Below, in pieces: positions 48,047 to 55,460 of a DNA stretch of 64,000 bases (the first letter of the stretch is position 1; each line of letters begins with the position of its first letter). Origin of the DNA: a virus; the IMG/VR virus record IMGVR_UViG_3300048625_000299, positions 133,679-197,678 of that record. One strand, given 5' to 3'. A program made the position numbers and the translations under genes. Under the pieces are notes generated by a model that did no database searches, was not told the DNA's origin, and was given only the letters and a program-made list of their open reading frames with translations.

Positions 48047-48635
48047 TGGCGATGTCGGTGTGTTCTGGTCCTCTGGGCTAGAGTCAACGTTGTTGCTGCT
48101 CATGTGCATAGAGAAGTATGGTAAGGATAGAGTACATACCTTCACACAAAAGTTTCCACATGATGATCCCTTTGACCGAGCAGTCAAGCACTACCACTAC
48201 TTTGCAGACGCACTTGCAGATGAGATGGGGCTGTGCAACCATCATACAGTAGAGGTTGGTTCGGGGGGATTGAATAGCAACGAAGTCCGAATCGATTTAT
48301 ACAACGCTGCTATCAAACTTGTTCCGAATATCGAGGCGATATATGTTGGGGTTAATACTACACAAGTTGGGCGTCTCATAGACCCAACACAACGTCAAAT
48401 CGTAGCGGACGCATGGGATACCGCAACCCTAATAAAAACACCTTTCATGGACATCAAAAAATACGAAGCGATTAAGATGTTTTATGAATATGGATACAGT
48501 CAGTGGATTACTAGCACGCGATCGTGTGCTAGGTCTACAGTATATCATTGCGGTAGATGCTCCAATTGTACAGAGCGGAAGATGGGGTTCGATCAGGCCG
48601 GCATACAAGACCCAACGACTTACATGATCGATTGA
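48009..48635 (+). CDS. QueC-like PP-loop ATPase (208 aa)
   Basis: Starts inside the end of the oxygenase gene. Near the N-terminus, VGVFWSSGLESTLLLLMCIE is a PP-loop (family SGGxDS, here SSGLES at residues 21-26). The C-terminus has four cysteines, C173 and CGRCSNC (C181, C184, C187), then TERKMGF, matching the zinc site of QueC (7-cyano-7-deazaguanine synthase). Length is close to QueC (about 230). The degenerate loop (D to E) and absence of other queuosine genes here leave the substrate open: amide/nitrile formation on another carboxylate is possible. Confidence 0.65.
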   Translation: MMKLHQSWLEEVDGDVGVFWSSGLESTLLLLMCIEKYGKDRVHTFTQKFPHDDPFDRAVKHYHYFADALADEMGLCNHHTVEVGSGGLNSNEVRIDLYNAAIKLVPNIEAIYVGVNTTQVGRLIDPTQRQIVADAWDTATLIKTPFMDIKKYEAIKMFYEYGYSQWITSTRSCARSTVYHCGRCSNCTERKMGFDQAGIQDPTTYMID

Positions 48636-49321
48636 ATCATTCTAACATTTGGGTTAAATTCATCTCCCAACCATAACCAATCTTCTTGGAATTCTGATAG
48701 ATAGAGCTCATTGTATTCTACAGCATGGTCTCTATCTTTTGGTTTACGTGCAAAAGAATTACGCGGCTCAAAGTGTGATAATTTGCCACCACGTTGGCGT
48801 ATAATCTCATCAACGAAGTTTTGCTCCCCATTGATTGGTGGGAGTGCCACCATTAAGTCGATAATGTAGCGCTGCATCCAATAGCGCGGCGATGTATGAA
48901 ATGTTTCGGGGATGCATTTGAAGTCTCCGCCATTGAACTTATACAGCCCACCGTTGATAGTAAACCCTTCGCCCTTCCATCTAGTCCACCATCTGTATGG
49001 GGCAACCAATTCGTTAGGCGAAACGTGTTGGTTGAATATATCAGTGACATCGTCCACAAACGTCCAATCGAGATCAGACACGAAACAAACCTGACCTTCC
49101 GGAGCCATGTTAAAGAAATCAACTTTGTGCCATTGTCGTCTCCCATCGTCATTTTCGATCGGAATCACCTCTATGTGTTTGCCAAATTCAGACTTATCGT
49201 AAGTGGTGTAGCAGTGCAGTTGTAGCGGCAGATTTACATGATCTTTTAGCTGTCTGTAAAATCTTTCCACATGATTGGGCGTGTAGTTGGGCCCAGTGCA
49301 AACTGTATAAATCGGTATCAT
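48620..49321 (-). CDS. Glycosyltransferase-like protein (233 aa)
   Basis: IPIYTVCTGPNYTPNHVERF start and VCFVSDLDWTFVDDV with an SDLDW motif in the DxD position; MAPEGQ and INGGLYKFNGGDF as in GT-A proteins. Its 3' end overlaps that of the QueC-like gene by 16 bases. Probably acts on a cytoplasmic nucleotide sugar. Acceptor unknown. It is similar in layout to the 49911 protein. Confidence 0.6.
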   Translation of the reverse strand: MIPIYTVCTGPNYTPNHVERFYRQLKDHVNLPLQLHCYTTYDKSEFGKHIEVIPIENDDGRRQWHKVDFFNMAPEGQVCFVSDLDWTFVDDVTDIFNQHVSPNELVAPYRWWTRWKGEGFTINGGLYKFNGGDFKCIPETFHTSPRYWMQRYIIDLMVALPPINGEQNFVDEIIRQRGGKLSHFEPRNSFARKPKDRDHAVEYNELYLSEFQEDWLWLGDEFNPNVRMIQSIM

Positions 49322-49920
49322 AACTTCTGGATTGCTACTTGCGATGAGTCAGGAATGTCCAATACCTCGATTCTATTCCAGTTGCAGTGTATGAAGGAAT
49401 CTATCGCCAGTCTAGGAGATAGAGATGGATCGCCCGACTTTTCTTTTGCTGAGTGTTTAGTGTATTTCCAACGGGTTGCGTCGTCTAGTAGTATAACGCC
49501 CCCTTGCCGTATTAATTGGAAGCAACGAACAAGATCTTCAAGTACAGTTGCTGCAGTGTGATCGCCATCGATATAAATGAAGTCAATTCCTGAACCGATT
49601 CTGTGGATCACGTCCGATGATGGGATGTTATAAAAAGTAATCTTATCTCTATGAGTGCATTGGTTCATGTTGTCCACGAAGCGATCTTTTACAATATCCA
49701 GTACTGTCTCATCAACTTCGTAGTTTCCTTTAAACGGATCGATCGCTACGTGATTGACGATCGATGGATAATTGTCTACCATCCAAAACGTAGTGCGGCC
49801 TTCGAATACGCCAATCTCCATCGTATAAGATGGGTTGATAATATGCTTGTCAAATATGTGCTTAATATTCTTGGTACTGGCTTTTGCCCAATCTACGATA
49901 TAATTGTAGCTCACTTCCAA
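49318..49920 (-). CDS. SAM-dependent class I methyltransferase (200 aa)
   Basis: Motif I-like MEIGVFEGRTTFWM (residues 34-47), AIDPFKGNY, then FIYIDGDHTAATVLEDLVRC and LIRQGGVILLDD: the order of the methyltransferase-24 type (small-molecule or sugar O-methylation). It overlaps the neighbouring glycosyltransferase genes on both sides, so the three are translated together. Likely modifies a sugar or a product of the neighbouring enzymes (inferred). Confidence 0.7.
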   Translation of the reverse strand: MEVSYNYIVDWAKASTKNIKHIFDKHIINPSYTMEIGVFEGRTTFWMVDNYPSIVNHVAIDPFKGNYEVDETVLDIVKDRFVDNMNQCTHRDKITFYNIPSSDVIHRIGSGIDFIYIDGDHTAATVLEDLVRCFQLIRQGGVILLDDATRWKYTKHSAKEKSGDPSLSPRLAIDSFIHCNWNRIEVLDIPDSSQVAIQKL

Positions 49921-50588
49921 TACTCCTTCACGATCGGGTCATCTAATACGTCTGTTGGCTTAGGGTGGCCATGAAATATACACACAGCGTACGATGGACG
50001 ATATTTAAATTTAGCGCCGTCGCATAGATCAGCGCCACGGCGATAAGAGTAAACCTCTCCTCGAGGAATAGTAGCGACTGGCAGCTTCTCGTGCCACAGG
50101 AAGCGATCGACCCCTTTGTACGTCGCCATATGTCTTTCTGGGTCTTGCATGAAGTGCTCGTATATTGACGATGCGTCCTTCCATATCATTATGCTGGAAT
50201 TATACATCGTATTGCGTTCCATCCAATCCGAGAGAATGATTGGATCTTTCCAATAAGCCATGCATACAGTCAAGCTGTCGGAGGCTAGTTCAAATAGGTG
50301 GTCGATGTTTCCATGAATGACTACGTCTAGGTCAAACAGCATCTTAACGTCATACTGCTCTAACTTAGGATGAACAAGAATGGGAAGCTTAAACCACCAC
50401 GTCTCGAAGTCATGCTTGGATTCGATTGGCAGTATGTGGATCGATTGATCGATCCCAGTAGGATCATCGGTGTAGCAATAAATAGGGGTGAGTGGATCAC
50501 CCCAACGCCGAAGCATCGATGCTAGATTGTTAACATATTCGGCCGAGTATTTTTGGCCCCACTTCAGACAGACATAACAAGTTTTCAT
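49911..50588 (-). CDS. Glycosyltransferase-like protein (225 aa)
   Basis: CYVCLKWGQKYSAEYVNNLA, KMLFDLDVVIHGNIDHLFEL with a DLDVV motif, MYNSSIMIWKDASSIYEHF and VCIFHGHPKPTDVLDD, the pattern of small GT-A proteins seen in T4-type marine phages. First gene of the minus-strand triad. A GATAAATA box at 50616-50623 on its strand could be a late promoter. Confidence 0.65.
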   Translation of the reverse strand: MKTCYVCLKWGQKYSAEYVNNLASMLRRWGDPLTPIYCYTDDPTGIDQSIHILPIESKHDFETWWFKLPILVHPKLEQYDVKMLFDLDVVIHGNIDHLFELASDSLTVCMAYWKDPIILSDWMERNTMYNSSIMIWKDASSIYEHFMQDPERHMATYKGVDRFLWHEKLPVATIPRGEVYSYRRGADLCDGAKFKYRPSYAVCIFHGHPKPTDVLDDPIVKEYWK

Positions 50589-50610
50589 ATTATAATGTGT
50601 TGAGGAACGT

Positions 50611-51648
50611 ATGTATATTTATCGTGATGGAATAGAATCTTTGCACATCGAGCTTACAAATAAATGTAACGCTCGATGTCCCCAGTGCTCGAGAACGAAT
50701 AATGTAGAGATTGAAAATAGCCAAGTAGAGATCACAATACAACAGTTCAAGTCTTTTTTTGATGTTGGGTTCATCCAAAAACTGAAGAAGGTTAAGTTTT
50801 GTGGGAATTTTGGCGATCCTGCGATGGCTAAAGACTGCATCGCTATACACGAATACATTACTGATTGCAATCCTAACATTAACCTATCATTCGATACCAA
50901 TGGCGGCATCCGCACGACTACGTTTTGGAAACAACTAGGTAGATTCTACATTGACAAGCCAGAGAGCCATATAATATTTCATATCGATGGTTTGGAGGAT
51001 ACCAATCACATATACAGAGCAGATGTCAGCTTCTCCAATGTAATGAAGAACGCAAGGGCGGCGATTTCGACTGGTGCGAATGTGGTTTGGGCATTTATTC
51101 CATTCATGCACAATGAGCATCAAGTAGAGGAGGCTGAGCAAATATCAAAGCAAATGGGATTCACTACGTTTGCTGTTAAGATAAGCTCGAGGTTTGAACA
51201 TAAGCTCAAACCATTTCCATACCGCGATTCTAAAACAGGAATCACCAAGCACATATATCCAGCAACCTCTTCTGAGTTCAACGTGAATGCATTATTAGCC
51301 AACCTTGATGAGCCGGTATGTGCTGCAGAAAAAAGGAAAGAAGTATACGTAGATGCTAGAGGCAGAGTCCACCCATGCTGTTGGTATGGGTCGGGGTATG
51401 AGACTAATCAAGATTTTAGACAAGCCGTCGATGCTCAACATAATCCTCACCTGAACGCCACGCCAATATGCGATGCTACTAATACACAACTATTCCACAA
51501 CATCAAACAAGCATGGACGGTAGCAGACAACATACTAGCCAAACCTTGCCACAAGAAGTGTAGTGGTAGAGTGATGAATTTCTGGATGATAGATGGCGAA
51601 ATTACACCACAGAAGAACTACGCTGAATGGCTAAGGGAAGACCTATGA
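50611..51648 (+). CDS. Radical SAM protein with SPASM-like C-terminus (345 aa)
   Basis: IELTNKCNARCPQCSR holds the CxxxCxxC motif (C19, C23, C26) that binds the SAM-cleaving 4Fe-4S cluster. VKFCGNFGDPAM and LSFDTNGG are the following beta strands of the barrel. Further cysteines (VDARGRVHPCCWYG and PCHKKCSG) form a SPASM/twitch-type auxiliary-cluster region. SPASM enzymes often modify peptides. A small gene follows with overlap, which might encode a partner or substrate. It is too long, and differently arranged, for QueE. Confidence 0.8.
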   Translation: MYIYRDGIESLHIELTNKCNARCPQCSRTNNVEIENSQVEITIQQFKSFFDVGFIQKLKKVKFCGNFGDPAMAKDCIAIHEYITDCNPNINLSFDTNGGIRTTTFWKQLGRFYIDKPESHIIFHIDGLEDTNHIYRADVSFSNVMKNARAAISTGANVVWAFIPFMHNEHQVEEAEQISKQMGFTTFAVKISSRFEHKLKPFPYRDSKTGITKHIYPATSSEFNVNALLANLDEPVCAAEKRKEVYVDARGRVHPCCWYGSGYETNQDFRQAVDAQHNPHLNATPICDATNTQLFHNIKQAWTVADNILAKPCHKKCSGRVMNFWMIDGEITPQKNYAEWLREDL

Positions 51649-52232
51649 TATTCACAACCGATGTTGGTAATATAAATGTCACAATTGCTGACGTTATCAC
51701 GGATGATTTTCAGTTCTTGATGGATGGTGCAGCGGCAGAGCGGGCCATTGATTATGCACGACTCGAGTTAGGAAAGAAGTATGAATATAGCGTCGTACTT
51801 TCATACAATAGCATACCATATGGTTTCTTCTTGATGTGTAATGGAGGCAGATATGCACCCAACGTGCTACGCGTATACACCAAGCTGTATACTATACCTC
51901 AGTTCAGATCCGCAGCTAATATAGATAAATTCCTGCTGCCAGGAGACACTGCTGGCAGAGTGATGTATCAATCGCATAGTATAATCGCCAACTTCGTTGA
52001 GGATATACTACCGACAACAGAAATCAAACCATACGATTTATACTTCTACTCGCGCGCTCCTGGAGACACTCTGATAGTATCGCTGATGAATAAATTCGCA
52101 AGAGTCAAATGGACTGCCGTCGACGACATAGTGTTCCTTACAGGGCGGAAAGAATCAGATCCGCACTGTTGGAAGCATATTGTATATAAAGGCGACTTGG
52201 CGGCATTCACTCAACCATCAAGACCTATTTAA
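51645..52232 (+). CDS. Hypothetical protein coupled to the radical SAM gene (195 aa)
   Basis: ATG 51645 overlaps the end of the radical SAM gene; an in-frame ATG at 51627 is also possible. The sequence is alpha/beta: AERAIDYARLELGKKYEYSV, PYGFFLMCNGGRYAPNVLRVY and DLYFYSRAPGDTLIVSLMN. There is some GNAT-like flavour but no clear acetyl-CoA motif. Its 3' end overlaps the desaturase gene. Function unknown. Confidence 0.6.
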   Translation: MIFTTDVGNINVTIADVITDDFQFLMDGAAAERAIDYARLELGKKYEYSVVLSYNSIPYGFFLMCNGGRYAPNVLRVYTKLYTIPQFRSAANIDKFLLPGDTAGRVMYQSHSIIANFVEDILPTTEIKPYDLYFYSRAPGDTLIVSLMNKFARVKWTAVDDIVFLTGRKESDPHCWKHIVYKGDLAAFTQPSRPI

Positions 52233-52916
52233 TATCCGAACGATCGCAGCACCCAAATCCCATTTGCCGAATACTGGATCACGTGGATGTTGGTGGTGGT
52301 GGTCGTGGTAAGTTTCGCCAGCTAGTAGCCAAGCGAGATATGGCCTGCTGATTGCTTTGCCGTCCTTATGTCCGAGGTAGTTCACTGAAGCCTGTCCTAA
52401 GAACCCATATGTATTGATAATGGTCCACGATATAGGACCAAAGAGTATGCTCATCACTACAAACCCAAGTATTGCGACCGGTAGGTAGTACTTCATTTGA
52501 GCTTGGTACAGTGGATTGCGTAAATTTGTTTTATTGGCGTATGCCATATTAAAATCATAATATGCAATCATCAAGTTAGCCCAAAGCCCCTTATGTGGAC
52601 CGTGTGGATCTCTGTCGGTGTCGACGTATCTGTGGTGCTTATTGTGTGTCGCTGCCCACGACAGTACTTGCGTAAACGCAAAAGCCGCACCGAGCACCAA
52701 AAACATTACTTCTGCCCATCTAGGACATTCCCAAGCATAGTGCGTGACGTACCTGTGGTAATATGCCGACACTACGCCAGCCACAATTACCATACCTGCT
52801 ATGAACCAAAGAATATACACCCATTGTGGGTCAGTTATCAGTGTGTATAGTGTAAAGGCCGTACTAGCGAAGAATATTGTTTGTTGGATTATCTTTTGCA
52901 TCCATGTTGGAATCAT
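52218..52916 (-). CDS. Membrane fatty acid desaturase (232 aa)
   Basis: Three His boxes of the acyl-CoA/acyl-lipid desaturase family: HRYVTH (H54-H59), HNKHH (H91-H95) and HDHHH (H204-H208), followed by QHP. Hydrophobic spans lie at about 12-50, 68-88 and 140-165. Such enzymes use a di-iron site and O2 to insert a double bond (delta-9 type) into a fatty acyl chain in the host inner membrane. Slightly shorter than bacterial enzymes (about 260-300) but all boxes are intact. It overlaps the upstream oxygenase gene by four bases. Confidence 0.85.
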   Translation of the reverse strand: MIPTWMQKIIQQTIFFASTAFTLYTLITDPQWVYILWFIAGMVIVAGVVSAYYHRYVTHYAWECPRWAEVMFLVLGAAFAFTQVLSWAATHNKHHRYVDTDRDPHGPHKGLWANLMIAYYDFNMAYANKTNLRNPLYQAQMKYYLPVAILGFVVMSILFGPISWTIINTYGFLGQASVNYLGHKDGKAISRPYLAWLLAGETYHDHHHQHPRDPVFGKWDLGAAIVRILNRS

Positions 52917-53722
52917 GGGGTCACCTCATACGTCAGATCTATGTTGAATTCTTTTAGGCTTTCTTTTGCCTTCCAGTAGTTATCTCCCTCTACTGCAGAC
53001 ATCATCGCATCTTTATCGGTCCACATGAATTCATATATGCGACTGGTTGGCGTATTGCTGCCCTTGCACCCATACACCTTTTTAGTTTTGTAAAACGACT
53101 CATTCATAAATGGCATCATAAAGTTTTGCTCGATTGTGGACCGAATGTCTTGAATGCCGTCGAACATACCAATCATATCGCTGTTGGTATAATCATACTC
53201 GACTCGTAGGCCATATGTTTGCTTTGGTGACGTATCGTCACATGCATACTCAGTCATAATAAAATGTGTGCGAGGCATTACGCCACCGTTGACTGCTGTG
53301 TGATGAGCCTCAGCTGAATTGATCTGGCGGATACGACCGTCCGCTGGTAGATGATAACCTCGTTGCTTATCATAATCATAATAAAAGCTGCCACGATTCT
53401 CGATTACAGACAAGTGGTATTTGTTATCAGGGTCATTGTGGTGACGCAAACAGAATCCAGCTGGCAGAATAATGAACACCGATCTGTTCATTTTGAATGG
53501 CATGTCGGCAATCACACGTTCGAATATTGTATCCTTGAGGACGGGATTGATAATCGGTCTATGGAAATATGTGTAGTCTTCAAACTCTGGATCTTCTGCG
53601 AAGCATGCCTGCAATATACCATTGCGCGCAACGTTGGGGAGGATCTTCGTCTCCCAATCATGTTTGACTTCTGCTGGATCGTATAGGAAATCACCAAACA
53701 ACTGTACTGATTCATGCATCAT
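52913..53722 (-). CDS. AspH-like 2OG oxygenase (269 aa)
   Basis: CLRHHNDPDNKYHLSVI has HxD (H95, D97); INSAEAHHTAVNGG and RTHFIMTEY supply the distal His (H140/141) and the Arg (R151) for 2-oxoglutarate, the order of the aspartyl/asparaginyl beta-hydroxylase cupin family. The C-terminal 90 residues are a separate helical domain. It is translationally coupled to the desaturase downstream and a small gene upstream. Substrate unknown: protein side chain or a lipid/acyl intermediate. Confidence 0.7.
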   Translation of the reverse strand: MMHESVQLFGDFLYDPAEVKHDWETKILPNVARNGILQACFAEDPEFEDYTYFHRPIINPVLKDTIFERVIADMPFKMNRSVFIILPAGFCLRHHNDPDNKYHLSVIENRGSFYYDYDKQRGYHLPADGRIRQINSAEAHHTAVNGGVMPRTHFIMTEYACDDTSPKQTYGLRVEYDYTNSDMIGMFDGIQDIRSTIEQNFMMPFMNESFYKTKKVYGCKGSNTPTSRIYEFMWTDKDAMMSAVEGDNYWKAKESLKEFNIDLTYEVTP

Positions 53723-53916
53723 ACTCTTGTCCTTACTGATGAATTGTGTGCCGATGTTGGTAGGGAGAAGTCGTATGCTGCGAATTTGTTTTGATTGATT
53801 TGCTTGATCAAATCTTCATATGCTAGTGTGGCTGTCATCCCAATTCCCATATACACTCTCTCATCGACACGTAGCAGTGCCATGGTTTTTCCAGCTTGTG
53901 TTGAATACCTTATCAC
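53719..53916 (-). CDS. Small protein in the lipid block, GTG start (65 aa)
   Basis: GTG at 53916-53914 is chosen because GAGAGAGG precedes it; an internal ATG gives 54 aa. The sequence (ALLRVDERVYMGIGMTATLA, then YEDLIKQINQNKFAAYDF) shows no DSL phosphopantetheine site, so it is not an acyl carrier protein. It couples the ketoacyl synthase and the oxygenase genes. Function unknown. Confidence 0.5.
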   Translation of the reverse strand: MIRYSTQAGKTMALLRVDERVYMGIGMTATLAYEDLIKQINQNKFAAYDFSLPTSAHNSSVRTRV

Positions 53917-53917
53917 A

Positions 53918-55045
53918 TCAACCTCTCTCTATAATCATACTTGCACACTTGCCGCCAAATCCAAATGAATTATTCAACGTCTTAGTAATTGCGCGTTTTG
54001 TTGGATGCATGACGACTCCTGCGTGCTTAGTGACCACACATCCTTGTGTATGTGGTACGATTCCACGGTTCATGGATATGATGCTGTAGATTGTCTCTAA
54101 TACACCAGCGGCCGCAAACGTGTGTCCTATCTTACCTTTGTTCGAATACACAGGCAGCAACCCACAAACATCGATGATCGCATCATACTCTACTTCATCG
54201 CCACCCGGTGTAGAAGTTCCATGTGCATTGACTACGTCCGGACTGCCGCCGTATTTGATAGCTTGCTCCATTGCGGTCCTAGCACCCTCGCCACTAGGCA
54301 ATGTGCGGTTAAATGCATCCGATGCGTGCCCAGCCGGATACAAATACCCATAAATCGTAGCACCACGGGCCTTGGCTTTTTCCTCAGATTCTAAAATAAC
54401 GATACCAGCACCCTCTCCCATTACGAATCCGTTTCTAGACACATCAAATGGCATAGATTTATTTGACAATGCTTTGAATGATGAGAATAGAGACATATCG
54501 ATGTAGTTGACTCCAGCATCCGAACCACCAGCAACGACGTAATCATACTGGTCCACATATCGCATCGCGAAATCTAGTGTGACTAATCCCGTCGCGCACG
54601 CGGAATAGATGCTGGTGTTGATGCCTCTAAACCCGTAGTATTGAGATACGAAGCCGCATAAAGCATCGACGGTGCTATTGATTCCCTTTTTAGGGCTAAT
54701 CCTGTCCTTTACGATCATGTCGTATGTGTATTCATTGCCACCAGTCAACGATGATATGAATACGCCTACATTGTCTGATTTGGGAACATTTGCATGTTTG
54801 AGTGCTCGGTCCACTGCATGCATTCCATATCGCATAGTTCTAGGTAGGAATCTCTGATCAAACCCTTCTGGAAAAACCTCAGATCCTTGCTCTGGAAAAA
54901 GCGACGTTTGGATATCGGTATTTGATACCAGGACGGAAGTATCGCGATAATATGAGTTGGAGTCGACCATTCTGTCGAAATTTTGCTCAGCATCATTCCC
55001 TAATGCATCGATTAATCCATATCCAGTCACGCAAACTCTCATCAC
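53918..55045 (-). CDS. Beta-ketoacyl-ACP synthase, FabF/FabB-like (375 aa)
   Basis: Thiolase-fold condensing enzyme: starts RVCVTGYGLIDALGNDAEQN; nucleophile in YSACATGLV (C150); NAHGTSTPGGDEVE (H275); SNKGKIGHTFAAAG (K303, H308); and a C-terminal NNSFGFGGKCASMII. The Cys-His-His triad is complete. Length 375 compares with about 412 for FabF. It would extend acyl-ACP by two carbons in host fatty acid synthesis. It is first in a minus-strand block with an oxygenase and a desaturase, so altered chain length plus unsaturation is a coherent guess. Confidence 0.85.
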   Translation of the reverse strand: MMRVCVTGYGLIDALGNDAEQNFDRMVDSNSYYRDTSVLVSNTDIQTSLFPEQGSEVFPEGFDQRFLPRTMRYGMHAVDRALKHANVPKSDNVGVFISSLTGGNEYTYDMIVKDRISPKKGINSTVDALCGFVSQYYGFRGINTSIYSACATGLVTLDFAMRYVDQYDYVVAGGSDAGVNYIDMSLFSSFKALSNKSMPFDVSRNGFVMGEGAGIVILESEEKAKARGATIYGYLYPAGHASDAFNRTLPSGEGARTAMEQAIKYGGSPDVVNAHGTSTPGGDEVEYDAIIDVCGLLPVYSNKGKIGHTFAAAGVLETIYSIISMNRGIVPHTQGCVVTKHAGVVMHPTKRAITKTLNNSFGFGGKCASMIIERG

Positions 55046-55089
55046 AACTCCAATAATTTAATAATAGTATCTAGGCGATCTTGACATCT

Positions 55090-55097
55090 TATAAATA
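55090..55097 (+). promoter_or_regulatory. T4-type late promoter box TATAAATA
   Basis: A perfect TATAAATA 31 bases before the 55128 gene and in the divergent gap after the ketoacyl synthase start. T4 late promoters consist of this box alone, used with gp55/gp33 and the clamp. It would serve the terminal fibre genes. Confidence 0.6.
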
Positions 55098-55127
55098 AAG
55101 AAGACACTTCAAACTGCGAAAAAAACC

Positions 55128-55457
55128 ATGGCAATAAAAGCAAATTTGATCATTGATCAAGGGACCACATACTCGACGACTATCGACATCATCGATGATA
55201 ATGATATGCCTATCGATTTGACTGGGTACACAGGGTCTGCTCAGTTAAGAAAACACTATTCATCGTCAAACTCAACCTCATTTGCAGTATCAGTAGATGC
55301 CTCAAGTGGCATCCTTGCGTTGAGTTTGACAGCCGCACAGACTGGGGCTTTGGCTGCTGGTCGTTATGTATATGATGTAGAGCTGACTAACGCATCGAAT
55401 GTCGTTTCTCGGATTGTGGAAGGAATAGTCACGGTTACCCCACAAGTTACGAGATAA
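55128..55457 (+). CDS. Small Ig-like/BppU-like tail protein (109 aa)
   Basis: The beta-rich protein reads AIKANLIIDQGTTYSTTIDI, LTGYTGSAQLRKHYSS, SSGILALSLTAAQTGALAAG and YVYDVELTNASN. The pattern 'dQGaTf...i...d.dG.p.dLtG.ta..qiR' is that of N-terminal domains of phage receptor-binding proteins (BppU-like). Probably an adaptor that mounts the following long fibre. Confidence 0.7.
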   Translation: MAIKANLIIDQGTTYSTTIDIIDDNDMPIDLTGYTGSAQLRKHYSSSNSTSFAVSVDASSGILALSLTAAQTGALAAGRYVYDVELTNASNVVSRIVEGIVTVTPQVTR

Positions 55458-55460
55458 AAA

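Noticed and set aside
50611-51648. QueE (deazaguanine radical SAM enzyme) as partner of the QueC-like protein
   Set aside because: The protein is 345 aa with extra C-terminal cysteines of SPASM type, whereas QueE is near 210-250 aa without them.
53719-53916. Acyl carrier protein for the ketoacyl synthase
   Set aside because: No D-S-L phosphopantetheine attachment site and no acidic four-helix pattern.
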